A stretch of 64,000 bases of DNA from Hyphomicrobiales bacterium. GTDB taxonomy: Bacteria > Pseudomonadota > Alphaproteobacteria > Rhizobiales > Xanthobacteraceae. Position 1 is the first letter of the stretch. Each line of letters starts with the position of its first letter. The stretch lies in assembly GCA_017305715.1 (NCBI GenBank), contig JAFKKG010000038.1, forward strand, positions 1-64,000, written 5' to 3'. Below the pieces are notes generated by a model that worked only from the letters and a program-made list of their open reading frames with translations, had not been told where the DNA came from and did not search any database. Of the stretch, positions 36,469 to 45,726 are shown piece after piece. A program made the translations under genes and the position numbers.

Positions 36469-37359
36469 TCAGCATTTTCCCGCGTCCTTCAGGCTGCGAT
36501 AGGCCGATATCGCCGCGCTTCGCAATTTTCGCCGCTGCCGGCGATAGCCCGGCGGACGGTGCCGGCCCGGATTGTCAGCTTCAGCCGACAGCGCCGGCCT
36601 CGCAAAACGCCTGAGATCGCGAAGGTCGCCCAGGGTGCGTTGCAGCCGCTTGGCAGGCCCGTGGACGTGACGGAATTGGCCCGGGGCGAACACCGGAACG
36701 GTATCGGTCAGCGCTTCGAGCATGTAGCGAAAGCGCTTCGCCCTGATCCGCAGCCGATGGCAATCCGACGCGCCGAGGCTTTTGAGCGAACGCCCGTTGC
36801 GGATCAGCCGCTTGCGCCAACGATCGAGCCGGCGCTCACAATAGGCCTGCGGGGGCTTTGCGGGCTTGCCGCGCGCTTTGCGCTCCCAACGCCGGAACCA
36901 TGGCCCGCGTTCGATCCAGCCCGAGAGCGCCTCGATCAGGGCATCGAAGCGCAGGGAATGCAGGCAGCGAACCATTCGGCGATGATCGCGCGCCTGACGC
37001 GCTGCGAGATGCTCACCGTTCAACCTCCGCGCCCAGGCCCGATAGCGTTTGCGGCCCGCATATTCCACCACCACATCGCTGTCGCGCGCGGCGCCGAGCG
37101 CGGCGTTCAGCCATTTGAGCTCCTTCTTGAGGCGCCGCCATTCCTCATCGGCCGTGACCGGCGCGAAGAAGGACACCGCGGCCCGCAGGCGGGCGATGGC
37201 GACACGTAGCTGATGCACGGCTTCGGCATCGGCGGCGCAGGCCCGGCTGTGATGCAGCCTGACCTTGGCGACGCAATCCAGCGCGATTTTCTGGAATGCC
37301 GTTGCGCAATCGAGCAAGGGTCGGTCCTCGTCAGGGGCATCGATCGATCCCCCTAGCAT
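36469..37359 (-). CDS. CHAD domain protein
   Basis: 296 residues from ATG 37359; a GTG at 37413 gives an 18-residue longer form with less convincing sequence. Conserved histidine alpha-helical domain: AVHQLRVAIARLRAAVSFF opens the first four-helix unit and DCHRLRIRAKRFRYMLEAL the second. CHAD proteins bind polyphosphate and other polyanions through these His/Arg helices. No polyphosphate kinase gene is adjacent. The sequence is very Arg-rich, consistent with polyanion binding. Confidence 0.83.
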   Translation of the reverse strand: MLGGSIDAPDEDRPLLDCATAFQKIALDCVAKVRLHHSRACAADAEAVHQLRVAIARLRAAVSFFAPVTADEEWRRLKKELKWLNAALGAARDSDVVVEYAGRKRYRAWARRLNGEHLAARQARDHRRMVRCLHSLRFDALIEALSGWIERGPWFRRWERKARGKPAKPPQAYCERRLDRWRKRLIRNGRSLKSLGASDCHRLRIRAKRFRYMLEALTDTVPVFAPGQFRHVHGPAKRLQRTLGDLRDLRRFARPALSAEADNPGRHRPPGYRRQRRKLRSAAISAYRSLKDAGKC

Positions 37360-37488
37360 GGCCCGACCTGCCGCACCGCACCAGCCCGTACGATCCGGCA
37401 AAAAGCCGGTCACGGTTTCGCGAAGAATGATCGCCGCGACCGCCCACCCGGGTTAGAAGAGACCTCGTCAGGCCCATCAGGAGTTGAA

Positions 37489-37887
37489 ATGCCTCCCCTC
37501 ACCAGGCCCATCGCGTTTGCGATCCTGCTCGCGTCTCCGTCGGCGGCATTGGCGGAGCCGGCCTTCGAGGCCAAGGCGATCTGCCGCGCGGCGATGGCGG
37601 CGATCACGGGGCGCGACCTCAAACTGTTCCAGGCCGCTGACGCCCCCGACGGCACCATCGCGCTGACCTATGCGCGCCCGTTCGACAATTTCGTGTGGGC
37701 CTATCACTGCCGGCTGGAAGGCAATCGGGTGATCTGGGCGGACGAGCCCGGACGCTGGCGGCAGGACGCCAAGGACGAGAAGATTTCCTTTGAGGTGGCG
37801 GGCTCGCAGCTCCGCATCACCAGGACGCCCGTCAACGGCGCGGCGATGCAGGAAGTGTTCGATCGCGACAAATTTCTGGAGCGCTGA
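37489..37887 (+). CDS. small secreted hypothetical protein
   Basis: 132 residues, AGGAG before ATG 37489. The signal peptide ends at AALA|EP. The mature domain is a single compact unit with two Cys (AICRAA and YHCRLEG) likely paired in the periplasm, and alternating beta-type pattern near the end. I do not recognise the family; similar proteins are common in Bradyrhizobium. Its stop meets the stop of mannonate dehydratase, which is convergent. Confidence 0.68.
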   Translation: MPPLTRPIAFAILLASPSAALAEPAFEAKAICRAAMAAITGRDLKLFQAADAPDGTIALTYARPFDNFVWAYHCRLEGNRVIWADEPGRWRQDAKDEKISFEVAGSQLRITRTPVNGAAMQEVFDRDKFLER

Positions 37888-39081
37888 CTATCCCGCGTGC
37901 TCGATGGCGCGGATCGCGCCGCGCAGCTCGGCGAGGCCGCGCAGCCGGCCGATCGCGGTGTAGCCGGGATTGGTGCGCTTGGTCTCGGCGAGATCGTCGA
38001 GCATGCGATGGCCATGGTCCGGCCGGAATATGATTTTGTCGCCGGCCGGACGCTTGCCGTTTTCCGCGAGCAACGCCTTCAGCACCGCGATCATGTCGAC
38101 GTCGCCGTCGAGGTGATCGGATTCGAAGAACGACAGCCCGTCTGTCTCGCGTTTGGTCGCGCGCAAATGCGCAAAACCGATCCGCGGCGCGAATTGTCTG
38201 GCCATCGCCGGCAGATTGTTCTCCGCGCGCACGCCGAGCGAGCCGGTGCAGAAGCAGATGCCGTTCGCTTTGGAAGGCACCGCATCGAACAGCGCCTGAT
38301 AATCCTCCGCCGAAGAGGCGATGCGCGGCAGGCCGAACAGCGGCCGCGGCGGGTCGTCGGGATGCAGCGTCAGCGTAACGCCAAGCCGTTCGGCGACCGG
38401 CGTCACGCGCGCCAGAAACTCGATCAGATGCCGGCGCAGCACCGTGGAGTTAATTCCGCGATATTGCTGCAGGCGGTCGCGGAACTGCGGAATGGTCAGG
38501 GGATCGGTGGTGGAGCCCGGCAGTGCGCTGGCGATGTTGGTGACGAGGACATCGATATCGGCCTGCGTCATCCGCGAATAGACGTCCTTGGCCCGCGCCC
38601 GCGCGGCCTCCGAATATTCCGCCGCCGCTTCCGGACGCTGCAAAATGTGCAGATCGAACGCCGCGAAGCGTTCCTGGTCGAACCGCATCGCCTTGGCGCC
38701 GTTCGGCAGCTCCCATTCGAGATCGGTGCGGCACCAGTCGACCACGGGCATGAAATTATAGCAGATGATCTTGATGCCGGCCGAGGCCACCGCCTCCAGG
38801 CTCGCGATCCAGGCCTCGATCGACCGCGTGGCCTTGCCCCCTAACCGCTTGACGTCGTCCGGAATCGGAATCGATTCCACCACCGACCAGGTCAGCTGCG
38901 AACGGCCGGGTTGGCTTTTTTCGATGATGTGCCTGCGTTCCTCGACGGCGGATCGCGTCCAGGCTTCGCCGATCGGCACCTGATGCAGCGCGGTGACCAC
39001 GTCGGTGGCGCCGGCCTGGCGGATATCGTCGAGCGACACCGGATCGTCCGGCCCGTACCACCGCCATCCCTGCAGCATCAT
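37888..39081 (-). CDS. uxuA: mannonate dehydratase
   Basis: 397 residues from ATG 39081, with AGGAGA at a good distance. It dehydrates D-mannonate to 2-keto-3-deoxygluconate using a divalent metal. Family landmarks: GWRWYGPDDPVSLDDIRQAG at the start, YNFMPVVDWCRTDL, LTLHPDDPPRPLFGLPRI with metal ligands, NGICFCTGSLG and FRPDHGHRMLDD. Normal length. It is the last gene of the minus-strand hexuronate operon, following a zinc dehydrogenase. No KDG kinase or aldolase is in the window. Confidence 0.92.
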   Translation of the reverse strand: MMLQGWRWYGPDDPVSLDDIRQAGATDVVTALHQVPIGEAWTRSAVEERRHIIEKSQPGRSQLTWSVVESIPIPDDVKRLGGKATRSIEAWIASLEAVASAGIKIICYNFMPVVDWCRTDLEWELPNGAKAMRFDQERFAAFDLHILQRPEAAAEYSEAARARAKDVYSRMTQADIDVLVTNIASALPGSTTDPLTIPQFRDRLQQYRGINSTVLRRHLIEFLARVTPVAERLGVTLTLHPDDPPRPLFGLPRIASSAEDYQALFDAVPSKANGICFCTGSLGVRAENNLPAMARQFAPRIGFAHLRATKRETDGLSFFESDHLDGDVDMIAVLKALLAENGKRPAGDKIIFRPDHGHRMLDDLAETKRTNPGYTAIGRLRGLAELRGAIRAIEHAG

Positions 39082-39110
39082 GGAAATCTCCTGAATCCGG
39101 ACGAACGGTA

Positions 39111-40151
39111 TCAATGCGCCGTGAGGACGACCTTGACGCTTTGCGAGCGGTCGAGCGCGAGGCGAACCGCATCGGGGGCGACCGACAACGGGCGCTCGGC
39201 CGTCACCAGCGACAGCACGTCGACGCCACCGCTGGCGATCAATTCGACCGCGGTCATGAATTCCGGCCCGAAGCGGAACGAGCCGCGCAGATCGATCTCC
39301 TTCGCCATGACGGCATTGGCCGGGGCCGGAATCTGCCCGCCCGGCAGGTTGCCGATCTGAACGACGATGCCGCCGCGCCTGACCGCGCCGATGGCGCTGG
39401 CAAGGCCGGCTGCGGTGCCCGAGACTTCGAACGCCACGTCGTAGGGCGCCACCGCTTTCAGCGCTTCATCGCCGTTGGAGATATCGACGACGTGGTTGGC
39501 GCCGAGCCGGGTGGCGAAGGCGAGCGGCACCGCGGCGATGTCGACGACGGTCGTCTCGGCAATGCCGGCGCGCCGCGCGGCCAGCATCGTCAGGAGCCCA
39601 ATCGGGCCTGAGCCGAACAGCACCGCACGCTTGCCGTTGATATCGCCGGCGCGCGCGACCGCATGCAGGCAAACCGCCAGTGGTTCGGCCAGGGCTGCGG
39701 CCTGATAGGAGACGTGGTCCGGTATCTTGACGCATTGCGCCGGGATGGCGTCGAACAGGCTGGAAAACCCGCCCTGCATGTGCGGCGTCTTCGACGCCGA
39801 GCCCATGAAGAAGATGTTTTCGCAGAGGTTCAAGCGGCCCTCGCGGCACGGCGTACAATGCCCGCACCAGCGCGATGGATTGACGGCGACGCGATCGCCG
39901 GTCTTCAGGCCGGGCGCGCTGCCCGATATCTCGACGACTTCGCCCGCGATCTCGTGGCCGAGCACCAGCGGCGAGGTGACGACGAAATCGCCGGTGCGGG
40001 CATGGCGGTAGTAGTGCAGGTCGGAGCCGCAAATGCCGCCGGCGCCGAAGCGGATGCGCACCATGCCGGAGCCAAGCGGATCGAGCGGCCGCTCGACCAT
40101 GCGCAGGTCCTCAGGACCAAACAATGTTGCAGCCAGAGCCATCGATGTCAT
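39111..40151 (-). CDS. zinc-dependent sugar-acid dehydrogenase (L-idonate/L-gulonate 5-dehydrogenase type)
   Basis: 346 residues. Medium-chain zinc dehydrogenase: catalytic zinc C41, H66 and E67; structural zinc C96, C99, C102 and C110 with the correct spacing; NAD site GSGPIG. Closest by eye to L-idonate 5-dehydrogenase (IdnD). The 5-ketogluconate reductase that IdnD needs is absent, but the next enzymes here handle D-fructuronate, the product of L-gulonate 5-oxidation, so the L-gulonate enzyme is the better fit. This is inference from context. It lies between the TRAP permease gene and uxuA. Confidence 0.85.
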   Translation of the reverse strand: MTSMALAATLFGPEDLRMVERPLDPLGSGMVRIRFGAGGICGSDLHYYRHARTGDFVVTSPLVLGHEIAGEVVEISGSAPGLKTGDRVAVNPSRWCGHCTPCREGRLNLCENIFFMGSASKTPHMQGGFSSLFDAIPAQCVKIPDHVSYQAAALAEPLAVCLHAVARAGDINGKRAVLFGSGPIGLLTMLAARRAGIAETTVVDIAAVPLAFATRLGANHVVDISNGDEALKAVAPYDVAFEVSGTAAGLASAIGAVRRGGIVVQIGNLPGGQIPAPANAVMAKEIDLRGSFRFGPEFMTAVELIASGGVDVLSLVTAERPLSVAPDAVRLALDRSQSVKVVLTAH

Positions 40152-40164
40152 TTGGCGAGTCCTA

Positions 40165-41571
40165 TCACTTGGCGAGTCCCATGTATTTCGGCAGCCAGAG
40201 CGTCAGCTCCGGGATGTAGGTGATGGCGACCAGCGCCAGCAGCAGCGGCACCAGCCAGGGCAGGATCGCCATCGTCGTGCGCTCGACCGAGAGCTTTGCG
40301 ACGCGGGCGAGCACGAACAGCACCATGCCGAGCGGCGGATGCAACAGGCCGATCATCAGGTTGAGCGTCATGATCAGCCCGAAATGGATCGGGTCGATGC
40401 CCAGCTTCAGCACGATCGGCAGCAGGATCGGCACCAGAATGGTGATCGCCGCGATGGTGTCGATGAAGCAGCCGACGAACAGGATCAGGATGTTCGCCAG
40501 CAGCAGGAACACCCATTTGTTGTGGGTGATCCCCAGGATCGTATCGGTCAGGATTTGCGCGGCCTGCGACACCGTCAACAGCCAGGCGAAGATCGAGGCC
40601 GCGGTGACGATGAACAGCACGGAGGCCGTGGTCTCGATGGTGTCGAAGGTCGCCTTTGCCACCGTCTGCAGCGTCATCGAACGATAGCGCACCAGCCCCA
40701 GGAACAGCGACCAGATCACGGCAGCGACGGCGGCTTCCGTCGGCGTGAACCAGCCGAGCGTCATGCCGCCGATCAGGATCACCGGCGCCATCAGCGCCAT
40801 CACGGCCGAGAAATCGAAATACCAGTCGAGCGCCAGCAGCGCCGCGAGCCCGATGCCGACCGCCATGTTGGTCGAGAGCCCGGCAAGCACCATGAGCCAG
40901 ACGGCCATTGGAAACGCCAGCACGACCAGGACTTCGAGCCCGGCCGACCCGATCTGCCGCCACGAGAACGGCGTATCGCTGCCCCAGCCGTTCTTGTGGG
41001 CGAAATAGGCGACGGTTGCCATCATCAGCAAGGTCATGACGACGCCCGGAATGACGCCGCCGAGAAACAGCGCGCCGATCGAGACGTTCGCCATCATGCC
41101 GTAGATCACGAACGGCAAGGACGGCGGGATGATCGGGCCGAGGGTGGCGGACGCCGCGGTGACGCCGACGGAAAACTCGGTCGAATAGCCATGGTCCTTC
41201 ATCGCCTTGATCTCGATGGTACCGAGGCCCGCAGCGTCCGCGATCGCGGTGCCGGACATCCCGGAAAAGATCACGGAACCGACGATGTTGACGTGGCCGA
41301 GGCCGCCGCGCATCCAGCCGACCAGCGCGACCGCAAAGCTGTAGATGCGCCCGGTGACGCCGGCGATGTTCATCAGATTGCCGGCGAGGATGAAGAAGGG
41401 GACGGCGAGCAGCGGAAAGCTCTCGACACCCGCGATCATGCGCTGCGCCAACGTCACGTCCGGCGTGATGCCGGTCACGAGAATGTACAGCAGCGACGAC
41501 ACCGCCATCGACAGCGCGACCGGCAGGCCGAGCAGCATCAGAAGCAGAAATCCCCCAAGCAGCAGCAACAT
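40165..41571 (-). CDS. TRAP transporter large permease (DctM type)
   Basis: 468 residues. Twelve or more membrane segments with the DctM family features: FPLLAVPFFILAGNLMN, FSGMSGTAIADAAGLGTIEIKAMKDHGYS and ATLGPIIPPSLPFVIYGMM. It is the ion-coupled channel of the TRAP importer with the DctQ gene four bases upstream. The operon suggests a hexuronate or aldonate such as L-gulonate or mannonate as cargo. Confidence 0.9.
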   Translation of the reverse strand: MLLLLGGFLLLMLLGLPVALSMAVSSLLYILVTGITPDVTLAQRMIAGVESFPLLAVPFFILAGNLMNIAGVTGRIYSFAVALVGWMRGGLGHVNIVGSVIFSGMSGTAIADAAGLGTIEIKAMKDHGYSTEFSVGVTAASATLGPIIPPSLPFVIYGMMANVSIGALFLGGVIPGVVMTLLMMATVAYFAHKNGWGSDTPFSWRQIGSAGLEVLVVLAFPMAVWLMVLAGLSTNMAVGIGLAALLALDWYFDFSAVMALMAPVILIGGMTLGWFTPTEAAVAAVIWSLFLGLVRYRSMTLQTVAKATFDTIETTASVLFIVTAASIFAWLLTVSQAAQILTDTILGITHNKWVFLLLANILILFVGCFIDTIAAITILVPILLPIVLKLGIDPIHFGLIMTLNLMIGLLHPPLGMVLFVLARVAKLSVERTTMAILPWLVPLLLALVAITYIPELTLWLPKYMGLAK

Positions 41572-41575
41572 CGCC

Positions 41576-42151
41576 TTACCCTTCCGTTCCGTCGAAGGCG
41601 CCGGGGCGCTCCAGTATCGAATAACCGCGCCGCCAGTTTTCGATCGCGATCTGGATCGAGCGGCCGAACATCAGCACGAAGCCGAGCAGCACGGCGTAGT
41701 AGACGAAGCCTTTTTCGATCTTGATCGTCGTCATCCGCTCTTCGCCGATGATCTGGATGTAGACCCAGACCAGCTTGATCGCGTACCCGAAGAAAGCGAT
41801 GCGGATCAGGTCGATCACGGTCGAGAGCGCCCGCGCCGGCAGATGCGGCAGATAACGGAACAGCAGATCGACCTGGATGTGCCGCGACAGGCGCACGCAC
41901 ATCGATGAGCCGATGAACACCACGCCGATCAGGCAATAGGTCGCAATCTCCTCGGTCCAGGCATAGCTGTCGTTGAGGACATAGCGGGTGAAGAATTGCA
42001 GGAAGACGCACAGCGCCATGAACCAGAAGATCGCCAGCGCCAGCCAGTCCTCGAACGCATACGCGCTCAGGTCAGCGTCCTTCGGCGCCTCGTCCTCGAA
42101 CGTGTGGGCGATCTCCTCTGCCGTGATCTGCTTGTGCACTTCAGCCGACAT
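41576..42151 (-). CDS. TRAP transporter small permease (DctQ type)
   Basis: 191 residues from ATG 42151. Four membrane helices, with the DctQ-like pattern FFTRYVLNDSYAWTEEIATYCLIGVVFIGS and charged loop RLSRHIQVDL. A longer form starting further upstream would overlap the binding-protein gene. It bridges DctP and DctM. A 35-residue hydrophilic N-terminus rich in Asp/Glu precedes the first helix. Confidence 0.88.
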   Translation of the reverse strand: MSAEVHKQITAEEIAHTFEDEAPKDADLSAYAFEDWLALAIFWFMALCVFLQFFTRYVLNDSYAWTEEIATYCLIGVVFIGSSMCVRLSRHIQVDLLFRYLPHLPARALSTVIDLIRIAFFGYAIKLVWVYIQIIGEERMTTIKIEKGFVYYAVLLGFVLMFGRSIQIAIENWRRGYSILERPGAFDGTEG

Positions 42152-42234
42152 GGGTTTTCTTTCAAAAACTGGATCGAGGTAGCTCGCCCCTGCCCGCCGC
42201 AGCGATGCGGCGGACAGGGACGAGACCTGTCCGT

Positions 42235-43212
42235 TCATTTCACAGCCTGGATGCGATCCCAGTCGGCCTTGCGGTAATCAAAGCTCTCAAAGCTCGTGGT
42301 CTTGATCACGGTATCGCGGAACTCATCCTTGTTGACCTCGGTGACGGTGAGCCCCTTCTGCTTGAAGAAATCGATCAGCTTGGCCTCGTTGACCTTGATC
42401 TCGCCGGTGGCCTTGGCGGCGGCTTCCTGGGCGACCTCGGTGAAGATCTTGCGGTCTTCTTCGCTGAGCTTCTTCCAGAGCCCGCTGGAAATGATCGTGT
42501 TGAGATGGTCGACGATGTGACCGGTCAGCACGATGTGCTTCTGCACCTCATAAAACTTCTTCGCCTCGATGGTGGTGAGCGGGTTCTCCTGGGCTTCCAC
42601 GGTGCCGTTCTGCAGCGCCAGATAAACCTCGGCGAAGGCAATCGGCGCGGTATTGGCGCCGCAGGCGCGCGGCATGGCGAGATAGGCCGGCACGTCGGGC
42701 ACGCGCATCTTGAGGCCCTTCATGTCGGCGCAGACCTTGATCGGGCGGTTCGACGAGGTGTGCCGCACGCCGTAATAGGTCACCGCCACGATGTGGTGGC
42801 CGGTCTTGTCTTCATAACCCTTGGTGAGATCCTTGAAGACGTCGCTCTTGGTGTAAGCCAGGAGATGATCGGCATCGCGAAAGGTGTAGGGATAATAAGT
42901 CACGCCGATCGGGGGAAAACTCTTGGCCGCGAAGCTGGAGCCGGAAATGATGATATCGACCGAGCCCAGCGAAAGGCCCTGGTTGATATCGGCTTCCTTG
43001 CCGAGCTGCGAGGCCGGATAGACGTCAATCGCATAACGCCCGTTGGTGCGCTTGCCGATCTCCTGCGCGGCCCACACCGACGCGGTATGGAACGGCTCCG
43101 ACGTCTCATAGACATGCGCCCATTTGAGTTTGGTTTGCGCCATGCCGGCACTGGTGGCGGCCATCAGCGCGACTACGGACGCGGCCGCTACAATCGTCAA
43201 TTTCTTAAACAA
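42235..43212 (-). CDS. TRAP transporter substrate-binding protein (DctP type)
   Basis: 325 residues from a TTG at 43212. GGGAGGAAG lies seven bases upstream and no other start fits both the ribosome binding site and signal peptide. The signal ends at AGMA|QT. DctP family: KLKWAHVYETSEPFHTA, IDVYPASQLGKEAD, DMKGLKMRVPD with the carboxylate-binding Arg, and EVYLALQNGTVEAQENPLTTI. It binds organic acids in the periplasm; context suggests a hexonate or hexuronate. Confidence 0.9.
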   Translation of the reverse strand: MFKKLTIVAAASVVALMAATSAGMAQTKLKWAHVYETSEPFHTASVWAAQEIGKRTNGRYAIDVYPASQLGKEADINQGLSLGSVDIIISGSSFAAKSFPPIGVTYYPYTFRDADHLLAYTKSDVFKDLTKGYEDKTGHHIVAVTYYGVRHTSSNRPIKVCADMKGLKMRVPDVPAYLAMPRACGANTAPIAFAEVYLALQNGTVEAQENPLTTIEAKKFYEVQKHIVLTGHIVDHLNTIISSGLWKKLSEEDRKIFTEVAQEAAAKATGEIKVNEAKLIDFFKQKGLTVTEVNKDEFRDTVIKTTSFESFDYRKADWDRIQAVK

Positions 43213-43289
43213 AGCACTTCCTCCCTTGTTACATCTTCTTTTCCTACTCAACCGGTTCAGCTTTCCTGCCGAACCGTTCGAATGCCTGA

Positions 43290-44027
43290 TCAGCCGCTGC
43301 CTGCCCGCTTGCGAGGGCTCGAAGCGGCTTCCGTTCCAAAACTCTGTGCAAAGCGTTCCTGCGAACGCACCAGATGTTCGCGCATCTTGATGCGGGCGGC
43401 TTCGGGATCGCGGGCGACGATGGCGTCGCGGATCGCCTGATGTTCGCTGAGCGCAGCGCGCCAGGATTCCGGGTTCTCGAAATAATGCGCCAGTTTTGCG
43501 AAATAGGGATTGAGCCGCTGATCAAAGAGTTCGCCGACGACGCGGACCAAGACGGCGTTGTCGAGGCAGCCGGCCACCGCGACGTGGAAGGCCCGGTCGT
43601 GGATCATCGAGGCGTCGCCGGGATGCTGGGTGTTGGCCATGGCGTGAAGCGAGGCGTCGATGCGGGCGATGTCGTCGGGCCTGGCCAATGTCGCCGCCTG
43701 CTCGGCGATCGCGCCTTCGACGAATTCACGGGCGCGCAGCAGTTCGAACGGACCTTCGATCATCGCCGTCGCCGGCAAGGGCGACGCCAACGCGGCCGGC
43801 TCGCTGACATAGATGCCGGAGCCGACGCGAATCCGCACGCGGCCTTCGACCTCGAGCGCGATCAGCGCTTCGCGCACCGTCGGCCGCGATACTTTCAACT
43901 GCTCGGCAATGTCGCGTTCGGTCGGGAGCCTGGAGCCGACGGCATATTCGCCGCTGTCGATCAGGGCGCGCAGCTGATCGGCAACCTGGCGGTATAGACG
44001 TCGTGCTTCCACTGCCTCTAGCGGCAC
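43290..44027 (-). CDS. GntR-family (FCD) transcriptional regulator of the hexuronate locus
   Basis: 245 residues from a GTG at 44027 preceded by GGGGA at seven bases. The longer start at 44117 would run over the operator-like palindrome at 44092-44106. N-terminal winged helix GSRLPTERDIAEQLKVSRPTVREALIALEVEGRV; C-terminal FCD ligand domain with His in DRAFHVAVA and SEHQAIRDAI. Similar to UxuR/ExuR-type FadR regulators. It is first in the minus-strand TRAP operon and divergent from uxuB, so it probably regulates both and senses a sugar acid. Confidence 0.88.
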   Translation of the reverse strand: MPLEAVEARRLYRQVADQLRALIDSGEYAVGSRLPTERDIAEQLKVSRPTVREALIALEVEGRVRIRVGSGIYVSEPAALASPLPATAMIEGPFELLRAREFVEGAIAEQAATLARPDDIARIDASLHAMANTQHPGDASMIHDRAFHVAVAGCLDNAVLVRVVGELFDQRLNPYFAKLAHYFENPESWRAALSEHQAIRDAIVARDPEAARIKMREHLVRSQERFAQSFGTEAASSPRKRAGSG

Positions 44028-44091
44028 GCTGATTTCCCCGGACGGTCCCTTGTCGTTATCTTGCTTGGGTTCAGCCTGCCAAAATCGGCAA

Positions 44092-44106
44092 ATTGGCCTT
44101 ACCAAT
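44092..44106. promoter_or_regulatory. operator-like palindrome in the GntR/uxuB divergent spacer
   Basis: ATTGG-CCTTA-CCAAT is a perfect 5-base inverted repeat around a 5-base centre; together with the bases TTGACCAA just after, it resembles TTGGT/ACCAA sites of FadR-type regulators. It is 65 bases upstream of the regulator start and 83 bases upstream of the uxuB-like start. Confidence 0.6.
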
Positions 44107-44188
44107 TGACCAAGCATTGACGCTATGGATGCCCTATGTCAAGGCAAATGGCTGATATCCCCCGCTTCCAACCCCAAAGGGGGCCGAT

Positions 44189-45658
44189 TTGCGCCTTTCA
44201 TCCGCCAATCTCGACCGCGTCCCCGGCCATGTCCGCCGCCCCGGCTACGACCGGACCCGGGTCACATCAGGCATCGTTCATCTCGGAATCGGCGCGTTCC
44301 ACCGGGCGCATCAGGCGGTCGTGATCGACGACCTCCTTGCCGCTGGCGCCACGGATTGGGGAATCATCGGCGCCAGCCTGCGAAGTTCCGACACCTACGA
44401 CGCGCTCGCCCCGCAGGATTGTCTTTATACGGTCGCCGTGCGCAGCGGCGCCGGGACGGAGCATCGGATCATCGGCTCGGTATTGCAGACGGAAGTCGCG
44501 AAGACCAACCCCGCGCATCTGATCGCAGGGATGGCCGATCCGGCGACGCGCATCGTTTCGCTGACGGTCACCGAAAAGGGCTATTGCCACACGCCGCAAA
44601 CCAGCGAACTGGATGCTGACCATCCCGACATCGTCCATGACCTCGCCCATCCCGACGCGCCGCGATCGGCGCCGGGATTCATCGTGGCCGCCCTTTCGCG
44701 GCGGCGGGCGGCGGGCGTCGCGCCCTTCACGGTTCTGTCCTGCGACAATCTTTCGGCCAATGGCCGTACCGTGAAGCGTATCCTGACGCAGTTCGCTGAG
44801 CTGCGCTCGACGGAGCTCGCAAAGTGGATCGCGGATAAAGTCGCCTGCCCGTCGACGATGGTGGACCGCATCGTGCCGGAGACCACCGACGCCGATCGCG
44901 CGGCGGTCACCACCGAGCTTGGCCTGACCGACGCCTGGCCGGTGGTCACCGAACCCTTCACGCAATGGATCGTCGAGGACGATTTTGCCGCGGGCCGGCC
45001 GGACTTCGCCCGCGCCGGCGTGCAACTCGTCGCTGACGTCACGCCATTCGAGCACATGAAGCTGCGGCTGCTCAATGCCAGCCATTCGGCGCTGGCCTAT
45101 CTCGGCTATCTCGCAGGCCATGAGACCATTGCCGCTACCATGACCGACGATCGCTTTGCCGCCTTTGCCCGCGGCATCATGGCAGATGCCGCCGTGACAC
45201 TGTCGATGCCCGTGGGAACGGATCTTCCCGCCTACAGCACCTCGCTTCTCGAGCGCTTTGCCAACCCTGCCCTGCGCCATCGCACCTGGCAGATCGCGAT
45301 GGATGGTTCGCAGAAATTGCCGCCGCGGCTGCTCGGCACCATGCAAGACCGGCTACGGCAGGGCCTATCGATCGATACCCACGCGCTCGCCGTCGCAGGC
45401 TGGATGCGCTATGTCACCGCCAGCGACGAAAACGGACAGGCCATCGATGTCCGCGATCCCCTTGCGGGGGAACTTGCGGCGATTACAAAGGTAGCCGGTC
45501 CTGTGGCGGAGCGGCTGGTGCCAGCGCTATTGGACATCCGTTCGATTTTCGGCGCGCTGGGAACCGATCCTCGCATGCGCAGCGCCGTCACCCGCGCGCT
45601 GGCGCGGCTTTACGAGCAGGGTTCACGTCAGGCCGTGCAGGCATGGCGGCCGGAATGA
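44189..45658 (+). CDS. uxuB: fructuronate reductase / mannitol dehydrogenase family
   Basis: 489 residues from a TTG at 44189 after AAAGGGGG. Polyol-specific long-chain dehydrogenase: NAD domain GIVHLGIGAFHRAHQAVVID, TVTEKGYCHTPQ, FTVLSCDNLSANG and the catalytic Lys motif HMKLRLLNASHSALAYLG. D-fructuronate reductase, D-mannitol and D-arabinitol dehydrogenases share these. Mannonate dehydratase in the same locus supports fructuronate to mannonate. It is divergent from the GntR/TRAP operon. Confidence 0.85.
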   Translation: MRLSSANLDRVPGHVRRPGYDRTRVTSGIVHLGIGAFHRAHQAVVIDDLLAAGATDWGIIGASLRSSDTYDALAPQDCLYTVAVRSGAGTEHRIIGSVLQTEVAKTNPAHLIAGMADPATRIVSLTVTEKGYCHTPQTSELDADHPDIVHDLAHPDAPRSAPGFIVAALSRRRAAGVAPFTVLSCDNLSANGRTVKRILTQFAELRSTELAKWIADKVACPSTMVDRIVPETTDADRAAVTTELGLTDAWPVVTEPFTQWIVEDDFAAGRPDFARAGVQLVADVTPFEHMKLRLLNASHSALAYLGYLAGHETIAATMTDDRFAAFARGIMADAAVTLSMPVGTDLPAYSTSLLERFANPALRHRTWQIAMDGSQKLPPRLLGTMQDRLRQGLSIDTHALAVAGWMRYVTASDENGQAIDVRDPLAGELAAITKVAGPVAERLVPALLDIRSIFGALGTDPRMRSAVTRALARLYEQGSRQAVQAWRPE

Positions 45659-45726
45659 GTCGATCGACGACCGCGCTGTCGTCGCGATCCAACGCGTCGC
45701 AGACGTTTGCGGTCGCATCCTCCTGC

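Noticed and set aside
40033-41724. 563-codon plus-strand frame across the TRAP permease
   Set aside because: Translation is Gln/Arg/Asp/His-rich without hydrophobic core; the minus strand encodes a clear DctM permease.
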